Assembly: GCF_901686465.1 (NCBI RefSeq)
Contig: NZ_LR594487.1
Coordinates: forward strand, 1,073,848-1,113,579
Origin: Halorubrum sp. DM2
Lineage (GTDB): Archaea; Halobacteriota; Halobacteria; Halobacteriales; Haloferacaceae
Direction: 5' to 3'
Length of the DNA stretch: 39,732 nucleotides
Every line of letters starts with the position of its first letter. Positions within the stretch are counted from its first letter, which is position 1. The notes under the pieces were generated by a model, which saw only the letters and a list, made by a program, of their open reading frames with translations, was not told the DNA's origin and searched no databases. The translations under genes were made by a program, and so were the position numbers. This document shows positions 1-8,542 of this stretch, piece after piece.

Positions 1-83
1 CTATCTCAATACGTAGTCTCAGTGGACGTGATCGACTGAAACCGTGGTTAATGCTAAGTCAGTAGAGAAATTCCAACGAAGTA

Positions 84-638
84 ATGGATTTGAGCCGGCG
101 TGTACTCGAACAAAAAGAGACGCTGTACGCGGAGGCCGAAGACTTGTATGAAGATGAGATCACACAGCTCGAAGCGTTGCCCACTGCGTTCGAAGAAGGG
201 ACATGGACACAGGAAGACGTAGAGTGGATAATCGAGTGGAAAGTTGGTAAAGCGTTTGAGAAACCGGTTCTCAGGTATTTTCACAACAATGACAACGCAG
301 ATATTCGAGACAACATCGAACGAGCAGTTCAGGAGTCGAATATTCGAGCGAAGGTTGAGTCACTAACGTCGTTGAGTGGGGTCGGTGTCCCTGTCGCGTC
401 AGCCATTCTCTTGTTCATTAACCCCGAGCGGTTCACAGTAATCGACGATCGCGCATGGCGTGTGCTACATGAGACGGGCTATCTCCCGCAGGAACTTTCA
501 GACGATCCTTCCGTTGAAGAGTATCTGATGTACCTCGGTACGTGTTGGGCACTCGCTAACGAGTACGACGTGAGTCTCCGCACCCTTGATATGGCGCTGT
601 GGGCGCTCGATACAGAGGAAAGCATCGCCGATCATTAA
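84..638 (+). CDS. Helix-hairpin-helix DNA glycosylase-like protein
   Basis: 184 aa. The middle of the protein (about residues 93-130) reads like the HhH-GPD core of base-excision DNA glycosylases: a hairpin LSGVGVPVASAIL followed by NPERFTVIDDRAWR, where the aspartates after the hairpin occupy the position of the catalytic Asp. No iron-sulfur cysteine cluster is seen, and the N-terminus is a charged helical region. The protein is shorter than typical full glycosylases (about 210-300 aa). It is followed 25 bases later by an acidic unknown gene on the same strand, so the two may be co-transcribed. A role in DNA base repair or nucleic-acid binding is inferred from the fold motif only. Confidence 0.6.
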   Translation: MDLSRRVLEQKETLYAEAEDLYEDEITQLEALPTAFEEGTWTQEDVEWIIEWKVGKAFEKPVLRYFHNNDNADIRDNIERAVQESNIRAKVESLTSLSGVGVPVASAILLFINPERFTVIDDRAWRVLHETGYLPQELSDDPSVEEYLMYLGTCWALANEYDVSLRTLDMALWALDTEESIADH

Positions 639-663
639 ATCCAATTAAGAGTAATTCACTATC

Positions 664-1113
664 ATGGACGACTCAAACCGACCGGAACGCCCCCCGCCTG
701 ATGCTGACTCTGCCGAGATTGCGCGGTGGATGGAGGAAGATTTCGGACGGGCGATCGCAGAGGCGGCAGAAGAGCACGCGAAGGGTGACGACCATGAGGT
801 CGTAGAAGTCGAGATACTCAATCACGAGCAAGGTGAAGTCGTCGGGACGGTTGATACGGATGGGAACCTCAACACGGAGAGCAACGCATTGCGCGAGGTC
901 TCGAAGGAGTATCTTAACGAGGGCGTCCCTGTCCTCGTCCCCACAACCTACGAGAACGAGGACGGTGAGACGGTACACGCTGATGATGAGGTTATTATCG
1001 AATCGGGAACAACAGGATTTGTGAGAGCGTTCGTTGATGAACTACCGAGTCCGTTTGACTGTGATCCTGATGTGCTGATCGACCTGCCAACTCACAACTT
1101 AGAACAGGATTGA
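664..1113 (+). CDS. Acidic hypothetical protein
   Basis: 149 aa, rich in Asp and Glu as is usual for haloarchaeal cytoplasmic proteins. It has no membrane segment, no cysteine pair forming a metal site and no motif I recognise. The central part alternates short strands and turns (VVEVEILNHEQGEVVGTVD, then an EVIIESG strand), suggesting a small beta-rich domain. It starts 25 bases after the glycosylase-like gene on the same strand and is probably in the same transcription unit. Function unknown. Confidence 0.6.
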   Translation: MDDSNRPERPPPDADSAEIARWMEEDFGRAIAEAAEEHAKGDDHEVVEVEILNHEQGEVVGTVDTDGNLNTESNALREVSKEYLNEGVPVLVPTTYENEDGETVHADDEVIIESGTTGFVRAFVDELPSPFDCDPDVLIDLPTHNLEQD

Positions 1114-1219
1114 GGATACGCCGAACGTCTCTCCCTATTATTCCGGGATTTTGATTAGAGCATTCCGGAGTTTCGCGTTTACAGAGCGAAACCGATTCTC
1201 TGACTAGGTCATCTTCTCG

Positions 1220-1534
1220 TCAAGAGATACGCAGCTCTACGCGTTGAGATACAATCCGATGTATCCCTCGGGCTTCCGCCATAGAATTGCTCTTTGTCGA
1301 AGTCTCTTGGCCTGTCTGGTAGTCCATGGCGACAGGGGAGGTGCTATTGTTTACACTCTTGTGAAGCAGATTGTTGGTGACGGGTTCGTAGATTGAGTCG
1401 GACCTACAGTTCCCCTTGTTTAGCGGGTCTCGCTGTTGTTCTGTAAGACCAGATTGTTGATTCCGGCCACAGATAAATCGCCAGAAGGCGTACCACCAAC
1501 AATGTTCTACACAAGAGCGATCTGAATTAATCAG
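1220..1534 (-). other. Gene-free stretch with an open frame continuing past the 1535-2488 stop
   Basis: No supported gene lies between 1114 and 1534. On the minus strand the frame of the upstream gene stays open for 104 codons after its TAA stop (1535-1537), down to a TGA at 1220-1222. It contains an aromatic run WWYAFWRFICG near its beginning. Its composition is not acidic, unlike neighbouring genes, and it has no start codon near its beginning. It may be chance, or a remnant of a longer C-terminus cut by a stop. Low confidence that it is translated. Confidence 0.25.
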
Positions 1535-2488
1535 TTATCCGAGAGAGGGGATGTTAGGTTCGACGCTGTTGTAGACGTCTTCTCGGCTTGTGACTTCTTT
1601 ATCCTGGAATTTCAGGACGCCAACATCGTGTAGTGAGTCCAGTTTTCGTCCGAGTTTCCAGGTGTCCGTGGTGTCGTCCTGGTACTCGGCCTGTAGGTTC
1701 TCAGCGATATCTTCGACACTTAGGTGCAGCTCTGGGTCGCTGCGGCGGAGGGCGCTGAGGTAGTAGGCGTTGGCGAACTTTGGGAAGTGGTTCAGCATCG
1801 CCAGGCCCAGTTTCTGCCGGAGCAGGTAGTAGCCTTCGTCGATGATGTCCCCGATGATATCCTCTTCTTGGAGGCCCTGCATATCTGCGGATTCCATTTT
1901 CGGACCTTGGTACATCGTCCCGTCCTCGATACGGACATAGCCCAGTTCCTCGAAGACGTCGAGGTAGTCTCTCGTGTTGGAGGTGGTCTGGGCGTTTTCC
2001 AGTCTTCGGACGGAGTCAGGTGCTTCGTGGCGGATGAAGTCGACTATCTCGATGACCGAGTTCAACTGGTTCCGGACAGGCGTGAGTTCGTAGACCTTGC
2101 TGTAGATCGCGCGGGCCATCGACCAGTCTAACCGGGTGAGGATGTCTTTGTGGCGTTCTTTGAAAGCGGCGTAGAGGTCACTTCGTTCTGGAAGCTTCAT
2201 CCGGTAGTAGCCTTCATCCATAGGGGAGGCGTACAGTGTTTTGACATCCCCGATGTTCACCATTTTCATGACGTTGTCTTTTTTGCGGCAGTCTGAAACG
2301 TCGCGTGGGTACGCGATGCCGACTTTCACATAGTATCCGTCATCGGATTCCTCAACGTCTTGAACGAACAGCCTTCTACTGTAGTGGTAGCGAAGGTGAC
2401 CTTCGATGCGGTTCTTTACACTCACTTCTCCCGTACCTTCTGGGAATGTCAGGGCTTCATCACTGATTCTGGTTTCTTGGATACTCAT
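1535..2488 (-). CDS. Hypothetical protein, second gene of a two-gene operon
   Basis: 317 aa from the ATG at 2488, which overlaps the stop of the preceding gene by four bases (ATGA). That translational coupling decides the start over an in-frame start further upstream. The C-terminal third has helical segments resembling winged-helix repeats (around LSVEDIAENLQAEY and LDSLHDVGVLKFQD), and another such segment lies near YLDVFEELGYVRIEDG, so DNA or protein binding is possible. I do not recognise the family. With its partner it probably forms a complex encoded by an accessory module next to the divergent DUF2971-like gene. Confidence 0.65.
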   Translation of the reverse strand: MSIQETRISDEALTFPEGTGEVSVKNRIEGHLRYHYSRRLFVQDVEESDDGYYVKVGIAYPRDVSDCRKKDNVMKMVNIGDVKTLYASPMDEGYYRMKLPERSDLYAAFKERHKDILTRLDWSMARAIYSKVYELTPVRNQLNSVIEIVDFIRHEAPDSVRRLENAQTTSNTRDYLDVFEELGYVRIEDGTMYQGPKMESADMQGLQEEDIIGDIIDEGYYLLRQKLGLAMLNHFPKFANAYYLSALRRSDPELHLSVEDIAENLQAEYQDDTTDTWKLGRKLDSLHDVGVLKFQDKEVTSREDVYNSVEPNIPSLG

Positions 2489-3153
2489 TGATCTGTGTCC
2501 GTGAACTCGGCCATCTTCTTCTGCTCCTGTCCGTCGATCCAAAGGGTCCAGCGGGCACGTTCGGCGCGGCTCCAAAGGCGGAGGAACGTGGTTTCGCTAA
2601 GGGTCATTTCCACTGGATCGGCGGTGCCGTTGTCGTAGTAATCGGCTAGGGGATCCCAATAAATGACGATGTCGTCTTCGACTTGGATCGGGATCAGAAT
2701 CGGTGTTTCGCTGGCTCCGAATTGCCCGGATTGGACATCGTATTCGTCGATTTTGCCGAAGTATTTGGGGTCGAGTTCGACCAGTGGCAGCGAAGCGGTT
2801 TCTGTATTTAAAATATCGTCCAAGCCGTCGAGATCCATCTGGGTTGCAGTGTGTGCTTCAAAAGAGGTCTCGTCGAGTCTCCCGTTCAGTCGGGCCTCCA
2901 GTTGCGAGAAGTTTCCGCCGAAGCGGGATCGGTGGCCAGCCAGTGTTTTTAGTTCGTCTTTGGCAGCTTTTTTTTGGTCTTCGTCGTCGTCAGCGTCTTC
3001 TCCGGGGTTGATAGGGAATTCGGGGTGGAACTCGCGGTAGTCCGCGAGCATATTCTTCACAGCTAGGAGCAGACAGTCCAGTTCTGACTCAAGACGGGTG
3101 AACCTCGAAAATACAGTCTGTGTGTGTTGCTGGTTTTGACCGTCTTTGCTCAC
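2485..3153 (-). CDS. Hypothetical protein, first gene of a two-gene operon
   Basis: 222 aa. Residues 1-100 are helical and highly charged (coiled-coil-like, with an acidic DADDDEDQKK stretch). The second half is beta-rich and contains PILIPIQVEDDIVIYWDPL followed by a helical LSETTFLRLWSRAERARW segment. No catalytic motif is recognised. It is translationally coupled to the 317-aa gene by a 4-base overlap. Its start is 93 bases from the divergently transcribed DUF2971-like gene, across a shared AT-rich box. Function unknown. Confidence 0.65.
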   Translation of the reverse strand: MSKDGQNQQHTQTVFSRFTRLESELDCLLLAVKNMLADYREFHPEFPINPGEDADDDEDQKKAAKDELKTLAGHRSRFGGNFSQLEARLNGRLDETSFEAHTATQMDLDGLDDILNTETASLPLVELDPKYFGKIDEYDVQSGQFGASETPILIPIQVEDDIVIYWDPLADYYDNGTADPVEMTLSETTFLRLWSRAERARWTLWIDGQEQKKMAEFTDTDQ

Positions 3154-3187
3154 GGTAGGCCTCTACTCAATGGTACGGGTCGAATAT

Positions 3188-3199
3188 GTTATAATTTAT
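3188..3199. promoter_or_regulatory. Shared AT-rich TATA-like box between divergent genes
   Basis: An AT-only run (TTATAATTTAT) sits about 55 bases upstream of the plus-strand start at 3247 and about 40 bases upstream of the minus-strand start at 3153. It reads as a TATA-like box in both directions, so the two divergent units may share a promoter core. No experimental evidence. Confidence 0.4.
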
Positions 3200-3246
3200 G
3201 GATGATCCGGTTAACAGGTGCGACAAGAGCTGGTGAGTCCGCTTTA

Positions 3247-4011
3247 ATGAACAATATCTTCCCCGATGAGGAGTGGGAGCCTGCTCAACCGGCGTCAGAT
3301 ACTGAGTTGTGGAGGTACATCGATTTCACACAGTTCGTCTCTATCTTGGAGAATGAGGCTCTCTGGTTTTGCCGTGCTGCAGGTTTCTTTGATTCCTATG
3401 AGGGTGCTTTGCCGCCTGCCAAGTTGAGAGAGATTGCTGATGGAGTTTCTGACCGGGTTTCTGACCCGGAAGATTTTGTCCGGGCGTTCTACGATGCCTT
3501 GCGATATTCGACTTATGTCAGTTGTTGGCATGAGGCCTCTGAGGAGACTGCTGCGATGTGGCAGGTGTATCAGCCGAAGGGGAAGGAGGTGGCGTTGAAG
3601 ACGACTGCGTCCCGTTTTGAACAGGCCTTAGATAGCGGTGTGGACGCAGTGAGTGGGCAAGTGGAGTATATTAATTACTCGAATACTGCGGAGATCACGG
3701 TGAACAGGGTTTCCCCGTTTTTCTTTAAGCGGGAGAGCTTTGAGCCGGAGTCGGAGTTCCGTGGAGTAATCTCTGATTTTGAGTCGCCCGACGGTGTCCG
3801 TATTGATGAAGACTTCGCGGATAGTGTTGCTAAGGAGTCCTCGACAGGGAAACCTGTTACTGTGGATGCCTCAGAGTTGATTGAGGAAGTGTATATTTCG
3901 CCGGTGGAAGGGGATTGGCTGGTATCTCTGGTTGATGATGTTCTGGATACTTACGGGTTAGAGGATGTCCTCGTTCATCCCTCGACGCTGAATGAGGATC
4001 CTTTCGAATAA
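3247..4011 (+). CDS. DUF2971-like protein
   Basis: 254 aa from the ATG at 3247. In-frame starts further upstream lie close to or before the TATA-like box at 3188, so this start is preferred. The N-terminal half matches the DUF2971 pattern: LWRYIDFTQFVSILENEALWFCR, then FFDSYEG, then YVSCWHEASEETAAMWQVY, with the conserved aromatic, Cys-Trp-His and Met-Trp positions. DUF2971 proteins often occur near phage-defence and mobile genes and their biochemical role is unsettled. Divergent from the 222-aa/317-aa operon. A defence-associated role is an inference from context. Confidence 0.65.
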   Translation: MNNIFPDEEWEPAQPASDTELWRYIDFTQFVSILENEALWFCRAAGFFDSYEGALPPAKLREIADGVSDRVSDPEDFVRAFYDALRYSTYVSCWHEASEETAAMWQVYQPKGKEVALKTTASRFEQALDSGVDAVSGQVEYINYSNTAEITVNRVSPFFFKRESFEPESEFRGVISDFESPDGVRIDEDFADSVAKESSTGKPVTVDASELIEEVYISPVEGDWLVSLVDDVLDTYGLEDVLVHPSTLNEDPFE

Positions 4012-4049
4012 CTATGTTCCAGAGGCCTACAAGCAATTATTATGTGCGA

Positions 4050-4589
4050 TTAGAGCAGTTTTGCTATGCGCTGTGAGATTTGCTGGAAGGTGTCTTCGGC
4101 TGTTTTGAGTGAAGGGCTTCCTGTGATGACGACTCTTCCGGAGGCGAATAGCAGTGCGACGCAAGGTGCTTCTGTAGGTCTGTAGATGAGGCCGGGGAAT
4201 TGTTCGGGTTCGTATTCTGTGTTCTCAAGGCCTAATCCGATGGCTAAGGCGTTCAGGTTGAGTTGCCGATCCAGTTCTCCGGTGCAGACATAGTTCTGTA
4301 TTTGATAGTTGTCATCGATGTCTGTACTGACTACTCCCATATCAGAGAGAAGGTTCAGGAATCGTTCTCTTATCTCGTGGACTTCTTCCTTACTCGTTGA
4401 TCCGGTGGTGATGTATTTCCCTGTGCGGTAAACTGTCACTAGCGGATCCTCTTCCCCGAATCGAAGATACAGGCCTGGGTAGTTGTCGGGGTCGTATTCT
4501 GCCTTAGATTCTATATCGCTGGCTAACTGTGAGAGATCGATTTCCGTGTTTAGAGTCCCTGAAGCGATGATATTAACGATTTTGACCAT
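4050..4589 (-). CDS. tbp: Divergent TATA-binding protein paralogue
   Basis: 179 aa from the ATG at 4589, the usual length for archaeal TBP; a 32-aa upstream extension of the frame is not TBP-like. Two saddle repeats are visible: an N-terminal one (YDPDNYPGLYLRF, then VYRTGKYITTG) and a C-terminal one (LNLNALAIGLGLENTEYEPE, then FPGLIYR and LLFASGRVVITG). The C-terminal repeat is close to haloarchaeal housekeeping TBP, including the two DNA-intercalating Phe (131 and 148). In the N-terminal repeat both equivalent Phe are Tyr (37 and 54), so promoter preference may differ. It is transcribed divergently from the restriction-modification gene at 4725. Likely an accessory general transcription factor that pairs with TFB. 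Confidence 0.9.
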   Translation of the reverse strand: MVKIVNIIASGTLNTEIDLSQLASDIESKAEYDPDNYPGLYLRFGEEDPLVTVYRTGKYITTGSTSKEEVHEIRERFLNLLSDMGVVSTDIDDNYQIQNYVCTGELDRQLNLNALAIGLGLENTEYEPEQFPGLIYRPTEAPCVALLFASGRVVITGSPSLKTAEDTFQQISQRIAKLL

Positions 4590-4724
4590 TATATGTAGAG
4601 GCCCCAGACTTCCCTGTTGTTCGTTGTTTCGCTCTTCTATGTAATAATGTGGGCGATTACAGGATAACCGTGAGTTGAGGCACAAGTTTCAGTAGGCCCT
4701 CCGACACAGAAGACAGTAGTTCAA

Positions 4725-7700
4725 ATGAGCGAGCTTACTGAGGAGATTAAGGAGCAGCTCCCAGATGATCTTCCTTCTAAAGTCCGTGACGCCGAGTACA
4801 ACGAAGAGACTGCGGCGAAGAATTACGGAGTTCAGGTTCTCCAAATTTTGGGGTTAGAGAACGCGAATTACGAGGAGTGGATCAATGAGGATGATAGACC
4901 GGACTTTATCTGGGATGATCACAGCGGAATCACCCGGATTGTAGGAGAGTTCAAAGCACCTTGGGACGATGATCACAGCTCGGACGATGAGCGTTACAAA
5001 CTGAAAGAAGGAATCGATCAGTGTATTGGGTACAACGAGAGTCTCAGGCTGAAGTATATCCTGGTGACTGATGGGCGCTGGATCCACCTCCGTGACGTTT
5101 ACAGCAAGTCTGAGACGGAGTTTGAAGTTGATCTACTGGAGGTTTTTGAAGATCCAAACGATTCGGGTGTGGAGTCTGATGTTGCTGATCTACAGAACCA
5201 GTTGACCAATATTTACGGCGGTGTTTGGAATGAGGAGCCAAGCCAGCGGGATATCTCTGAAGATCACATCTTTGCCGAGTTTATTGAGGCCTCTAATTTG
5301 GCGTTGAATGAGGACTTACTTCCCTCTATTGAGGAAAAGTTCGAAACGTACAGGAGCCGGTTTGAGGAGTACGAGGAAGAGCGGAGTGACCTTATCGAGG
5401 AGCGTAAAGAGACGTTTGAAACGTATCTTGGGTATCGTGACTACGATATTTACAGGGAGGCGATTAGAAAGGCCTCTGAGGATCCGTATTTTGACTACGT
5501 TGAACACTTTGATGATTCCCCGAAAGACGTTACCCCAGAGCCGTTAATCGAGCTTGTTGGAGACTTTATTGACGAAATTCGCGGGATTAAAAAGGATCTC
5601 AACTCGTTGGAGCACGAGTATCGGTTGGCAAGAAACTGGAATAAGAAGTGGCAGCACTGGCTTGAGCTTCGAGGTGTGAATTACGAGGAGGCCTCTCAGT
5701 CAGATCAGGATGATCTGGAGGAAACATTCCAGCTACAGACCTTGAACTTGCTGTATAATCGTTTGCTGATTATCCGTATCTTTGAGGATTTAGGGATTAT
5801 CGGCCAGCTCATCAGTGACGGATTTATCAAGATGTTCGATGAGAAAGTGAAGTTGAAACGCGGAAATAGGTATACTGAGCCTTTGGAATCTGCTTCTAAA
5901 CAGGCCCGTGAAGTCTATAATCCGCTGTTTAAGCGGGATACGCCTCACGATTGGTACCATTATGATGAGAATGTTTTGAAGACGGTTCTACGGCGATTTG
6001 ACAACTATAACTTCCGGAATATTGACCGGGATATCTTCGGAGATATGTATCAGAAGTGCTTGGACAACGAGAAGCGTGAGCGTCTTGGCAGTTTCTATAC
6101 TCCTCCCGAGGTAGTGAACTTCCTGCTAGATTTTACAGGTTATACGAAGCAGAATCGAAAGCTTAGGCAGCGGAATAAACCGGTTATTGATCCGGCTTGT
6201 GGCAGCGGGACGTTTCTGCTGGAGTTCTTCAAGCGGTATATTCAGGCGGAGAAGGAGGCTGGGCGGGATCTTGGAAGTGCGGATACGGTCAAAAGAGTTG
6301 TAAGCAATATAAACGAAAAGCTGCGAGGATTCGATATTGACCCGTTCGCTGTACAGCTTGCTCAGTCCAACTTACTGATTCATTTAATCAGAGAGAAGCG
6401 AGATAGTGCGGATGATAGCGCTGTTACTACCGGTACTGAAGATCACTTGGAGCTTCCCGAGTTCCCGGTTTATGAGACTGATTCGTTGCTGACGACTAAT
6501 GATGAGTCGCTGAATCCTGATCGGTTCTACAGAGCGCGGGAGAAGGATCCTGAACACCTGGACCAGATTATCCGTTCGAAGCAGGATGATTACTCGCTGG
6601 TAATGGGTAATCCGCCGTATATCCGGTATCACAATCAGAGCGGTATTACCGGTAGCTACCAGGAGCTTCACGAAACGTTCGGTGAGAACGGGCCTGATAT
6701 CTACGTAGGATTTGTGGAGCAGGCTCTTGACTGGGCTGAGGAGGGTGGAAAAGTGGCTTTTGTCATTTCCGACCGTATCTTGGTGAATCGTCCTTCTCAG
6801 AAGATTAGACAGTATATGCTGGATAATGCGAAGATTGATCTTGTTGTTGATCTCACGCGTTCCAAGATCTTCGGTTTCGATGTCGACGTCTTCCCGCTGC
6901 TCATCGTGATGACAAAAACGGAGGATGAAGAGGAGCGATTAGACAACGAAATCGACGTAGCTAAGGTGTTTATGAAGGGAAGTTGGGAGCAGCGTACGTG
7001 GTCTCCTGCTCTTGACTTTGTGGCGTCCGAGTTGATGGATGCCGATGAGCCTGACTATGATTTCTCAGAGGACTTTGAGGCCAAGAAGGAGGAGTACAAG
7101 CATATTGAGAACGAGGATGCTTATTCAACGTACACTATTTCGCAGTCGCGGTTTGTGGAGAAGCGCAGTGACTGGAGTAATGAGCAGGTCCTGAATACAC
7201 AGATCCAAGATGAGTTGTGGGATGTCGTCTTGGATATAGAGAATCCTGATGACTGTGTCCGTCTTGAGGATATCACCCAGTTGAATGACGACGGCAGGAT
7301 TGTTACTCGTGGAGGCGGTTCCAGTGATATTAGGCCGTACGAGGCGGATAAGTCGGATCCAGGTTCTGCCCCGGTATTGACCGGCGGTGATATTGACGAG
7401 TTTATTCTTGAATATGAGGGTGAGCACAGCGATTACGTGGATTATGACCGTTTGAAAAGCGAGTTCGAGAGTGATCCGGATAGCGTAGAGATGTCTACGA
7501 ACAAGGCAGATGTAATTCTGAACGAGAAGGTGGTGGCTTGGCGGTACACGGCTCCGAGTCTGTCATTTGTTGTTGACGGCCCAGATAAGGGAAAGAGATT
7601 CTTGAAGCGGAGGATATATTTCCTGCTGCTTAAGGAAAGTAACGGGTTTGATGAGTTCAGTGATCGCTCGAATCTGTTCAATCATCAGTATGTGTGTGGG

Positions 7701-8366
7701 GTATTGAATAGTGATCTTCTGGACTTCTACTACAAGGCCTATTATGAGCACAAGGCTTTCCGACACGCTCCGGAGATTGATGCTCCAGCCGAGTATCTTC
7801 AGCACTTACCGATCTATATTCCGAGTGATAAGGAGCAGGAGGAGATAGTTGGGTGCTCGGAGGAGTTACACAGTCTTCATACGGAGAAGCACCGGAAAGC
7901 GGTTCGGAAAGAGAATTTGTTCAGTCATTATCAGGAGTCGGATAAGCTAATTCCTTTCCGAGATCATATTCGGAAGACGGTGAAGGAGCACAGCAGGTAT
8001 TCTCTTAGTTCGTTGAATACTGAGGTCGATGGTTCAACTCTCCAGTTGAATCAGAGTTTCATCGTGGAGATGTACAGTAATACAGATGCTGAGAATCTTA
8101 AGTCGTTCTTGGAGATGTTTGAGGATGTGTTTGATGAGGGCAGGTTTATCGGTGATGACTTGGATGATTTGAGGCTTCCACGGGATCTGGATGAGTTTGT
8201 AGATGAGTATGATCGGCTGGCATCCGAGGTTGATTCCTTAGATGCTGAAATTGAGGAGCAGAAGGAGAAGTTGAATACTGCGGTGTTCGATATGTATGAT
8301 ATTGACGAGGAGAACAGAGAGAAGATACAGGGTTATTTAGACGACTTCCTGACTGTGATCGAGTAA
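4725..8366 (+). CDS. Type IIG/IIL-like restriction-modification enzyme (fused nuclease, methylase, specificity)
   Basis: 1213 aa single polypeptide. The N-terminus carries a PD-(D/E)XK nuclease: D60 in RPDFIW and E75-F-K77 in GEFKAPW. After a long helical region comes the class I adenine methyltransferase: motif I DPACGSGTF at 489 and motif IV NPPY at 629. The C-terminal third fits a target-recognition region, with a coiled-coil tail near 1165-1190. In this family one protein both methylates and cuts DNA at its recognition site, so no separate hsdS or hsdR is needed. All key residues are intact and there is no frameshift, so it is probably functional. Codon use is rather AT-rich, consistent with transfer. 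Confidence 0.9.
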   Translation: MSELTEEIKEQLPDDLPSKVRDAEYNEETAAKNYGVQVLQILGLENANYEEWINEDDRPDFIWDDHSGITRIVGEFKAPWDDDHSSDDERYKLKEGIDQCIGYNESLRLKYILVTDGRWIHLRDVYSKSETEFEVDLLEVFEDPNDSGVESDVADLQNQLTNIYGGVWNEEPSQRDISEDHIFAEFIEASNLALNEDLLPSIEEKFETYRSRFEEYEEERSDLIEERKETFETYLGYRDYDIYREAIRKASEDPYFDYVEHFDDSPKDVTPEPLIELVGDFIDEIRGIKKDLNSLEHEYRLARNWNKKWQHWLELRGVNYEEASQSDQDDLEETFQLQTLNLLYNRLLIIRIFEDLGIIGQLISDGFIKMFDEKVKLKRGNRYTEPLESASKQAREVYNPLFKRDTPHDWYHYDENVLKTVLRRFDNYNFRNIDRDIFGDMYQKCLDNEKRERLGSFYTPPEVVNFLLDFTGYTKQNRKLRQRNKPVIDPACGSGTFLLEFFKRYIQAEKEAGRDLGSADTVKRVVSNINEKLRGFDIDPFAVQLAQSNLLIHLIREKRDSADDSAVTTGTEDHLELPEFPVYETDSLLTTNDESLNPDRFYRAREKDPEHLDQIIRSKQDDYSLVMGNPPYIRYHNQSGITGSYQELHETFGENGPDIYVGFVEQALDWAEEGGKVAFVISDRILVNRPSQKIRQYMLDNAKIDLVVDLTRSKIFGFDVDVFPLLIVMTKTEDEEERLDNEIDVAKVFMKGSWEQRTWSPALDFVASELMDADEPDYDFSEDFEAKKEEYKHIENEDAYSTYTISQSRFVEKRSDWSNEQVLNTQIQDELWDVVLDIENPDDCVRLEDITQLNDDGRIVTRGGGSSDIRPYEADKSDPGSAPVLTGGDIDEFILEYEGEHSDYVDYDRLKSEFESDPDSVEMSTNKADVILNEKVVAWRYTAPSLSFVVDGPDKGKRFLKRRIYFLLLKESNGFDEFSDRSNLFNHQYVCGVLNSDLLDFYYKAYYEHKAFRHAPEIDAPAEYLQHLPIYIPSDKEQEEIVGCSEELHSLHTEKHRKAVRKENLFSHYQESDKLIPFRDHIRKTVKEHSRYSLSSLNTEVDGSTLQLNQSFIVEMYSNTDAENLKSFLEMFEDVFDEGRFIGDDLDDLRLPRDLDEFVDEYDRLASEVDSLDAEIEEQKEKLNTAVFDMYDIDEENREKIQGYLDDFLTVIE

Positions 8367-8542
8367 TCGGGTTCGGTGTTCAAGCTGTATTTGCCGTATT
8401 CCCTGTGATGGAGTGGGGGATTTCGAGGCCTGCCAAAATTATAAAACGATTTTTGTGACCTTGTTGAAACCCTTGCGGGCAAATTGGAGATTCGTCTGAA
8501 CCAACAAACAGATACATCAACGATACGTCCGACACGAATCAT

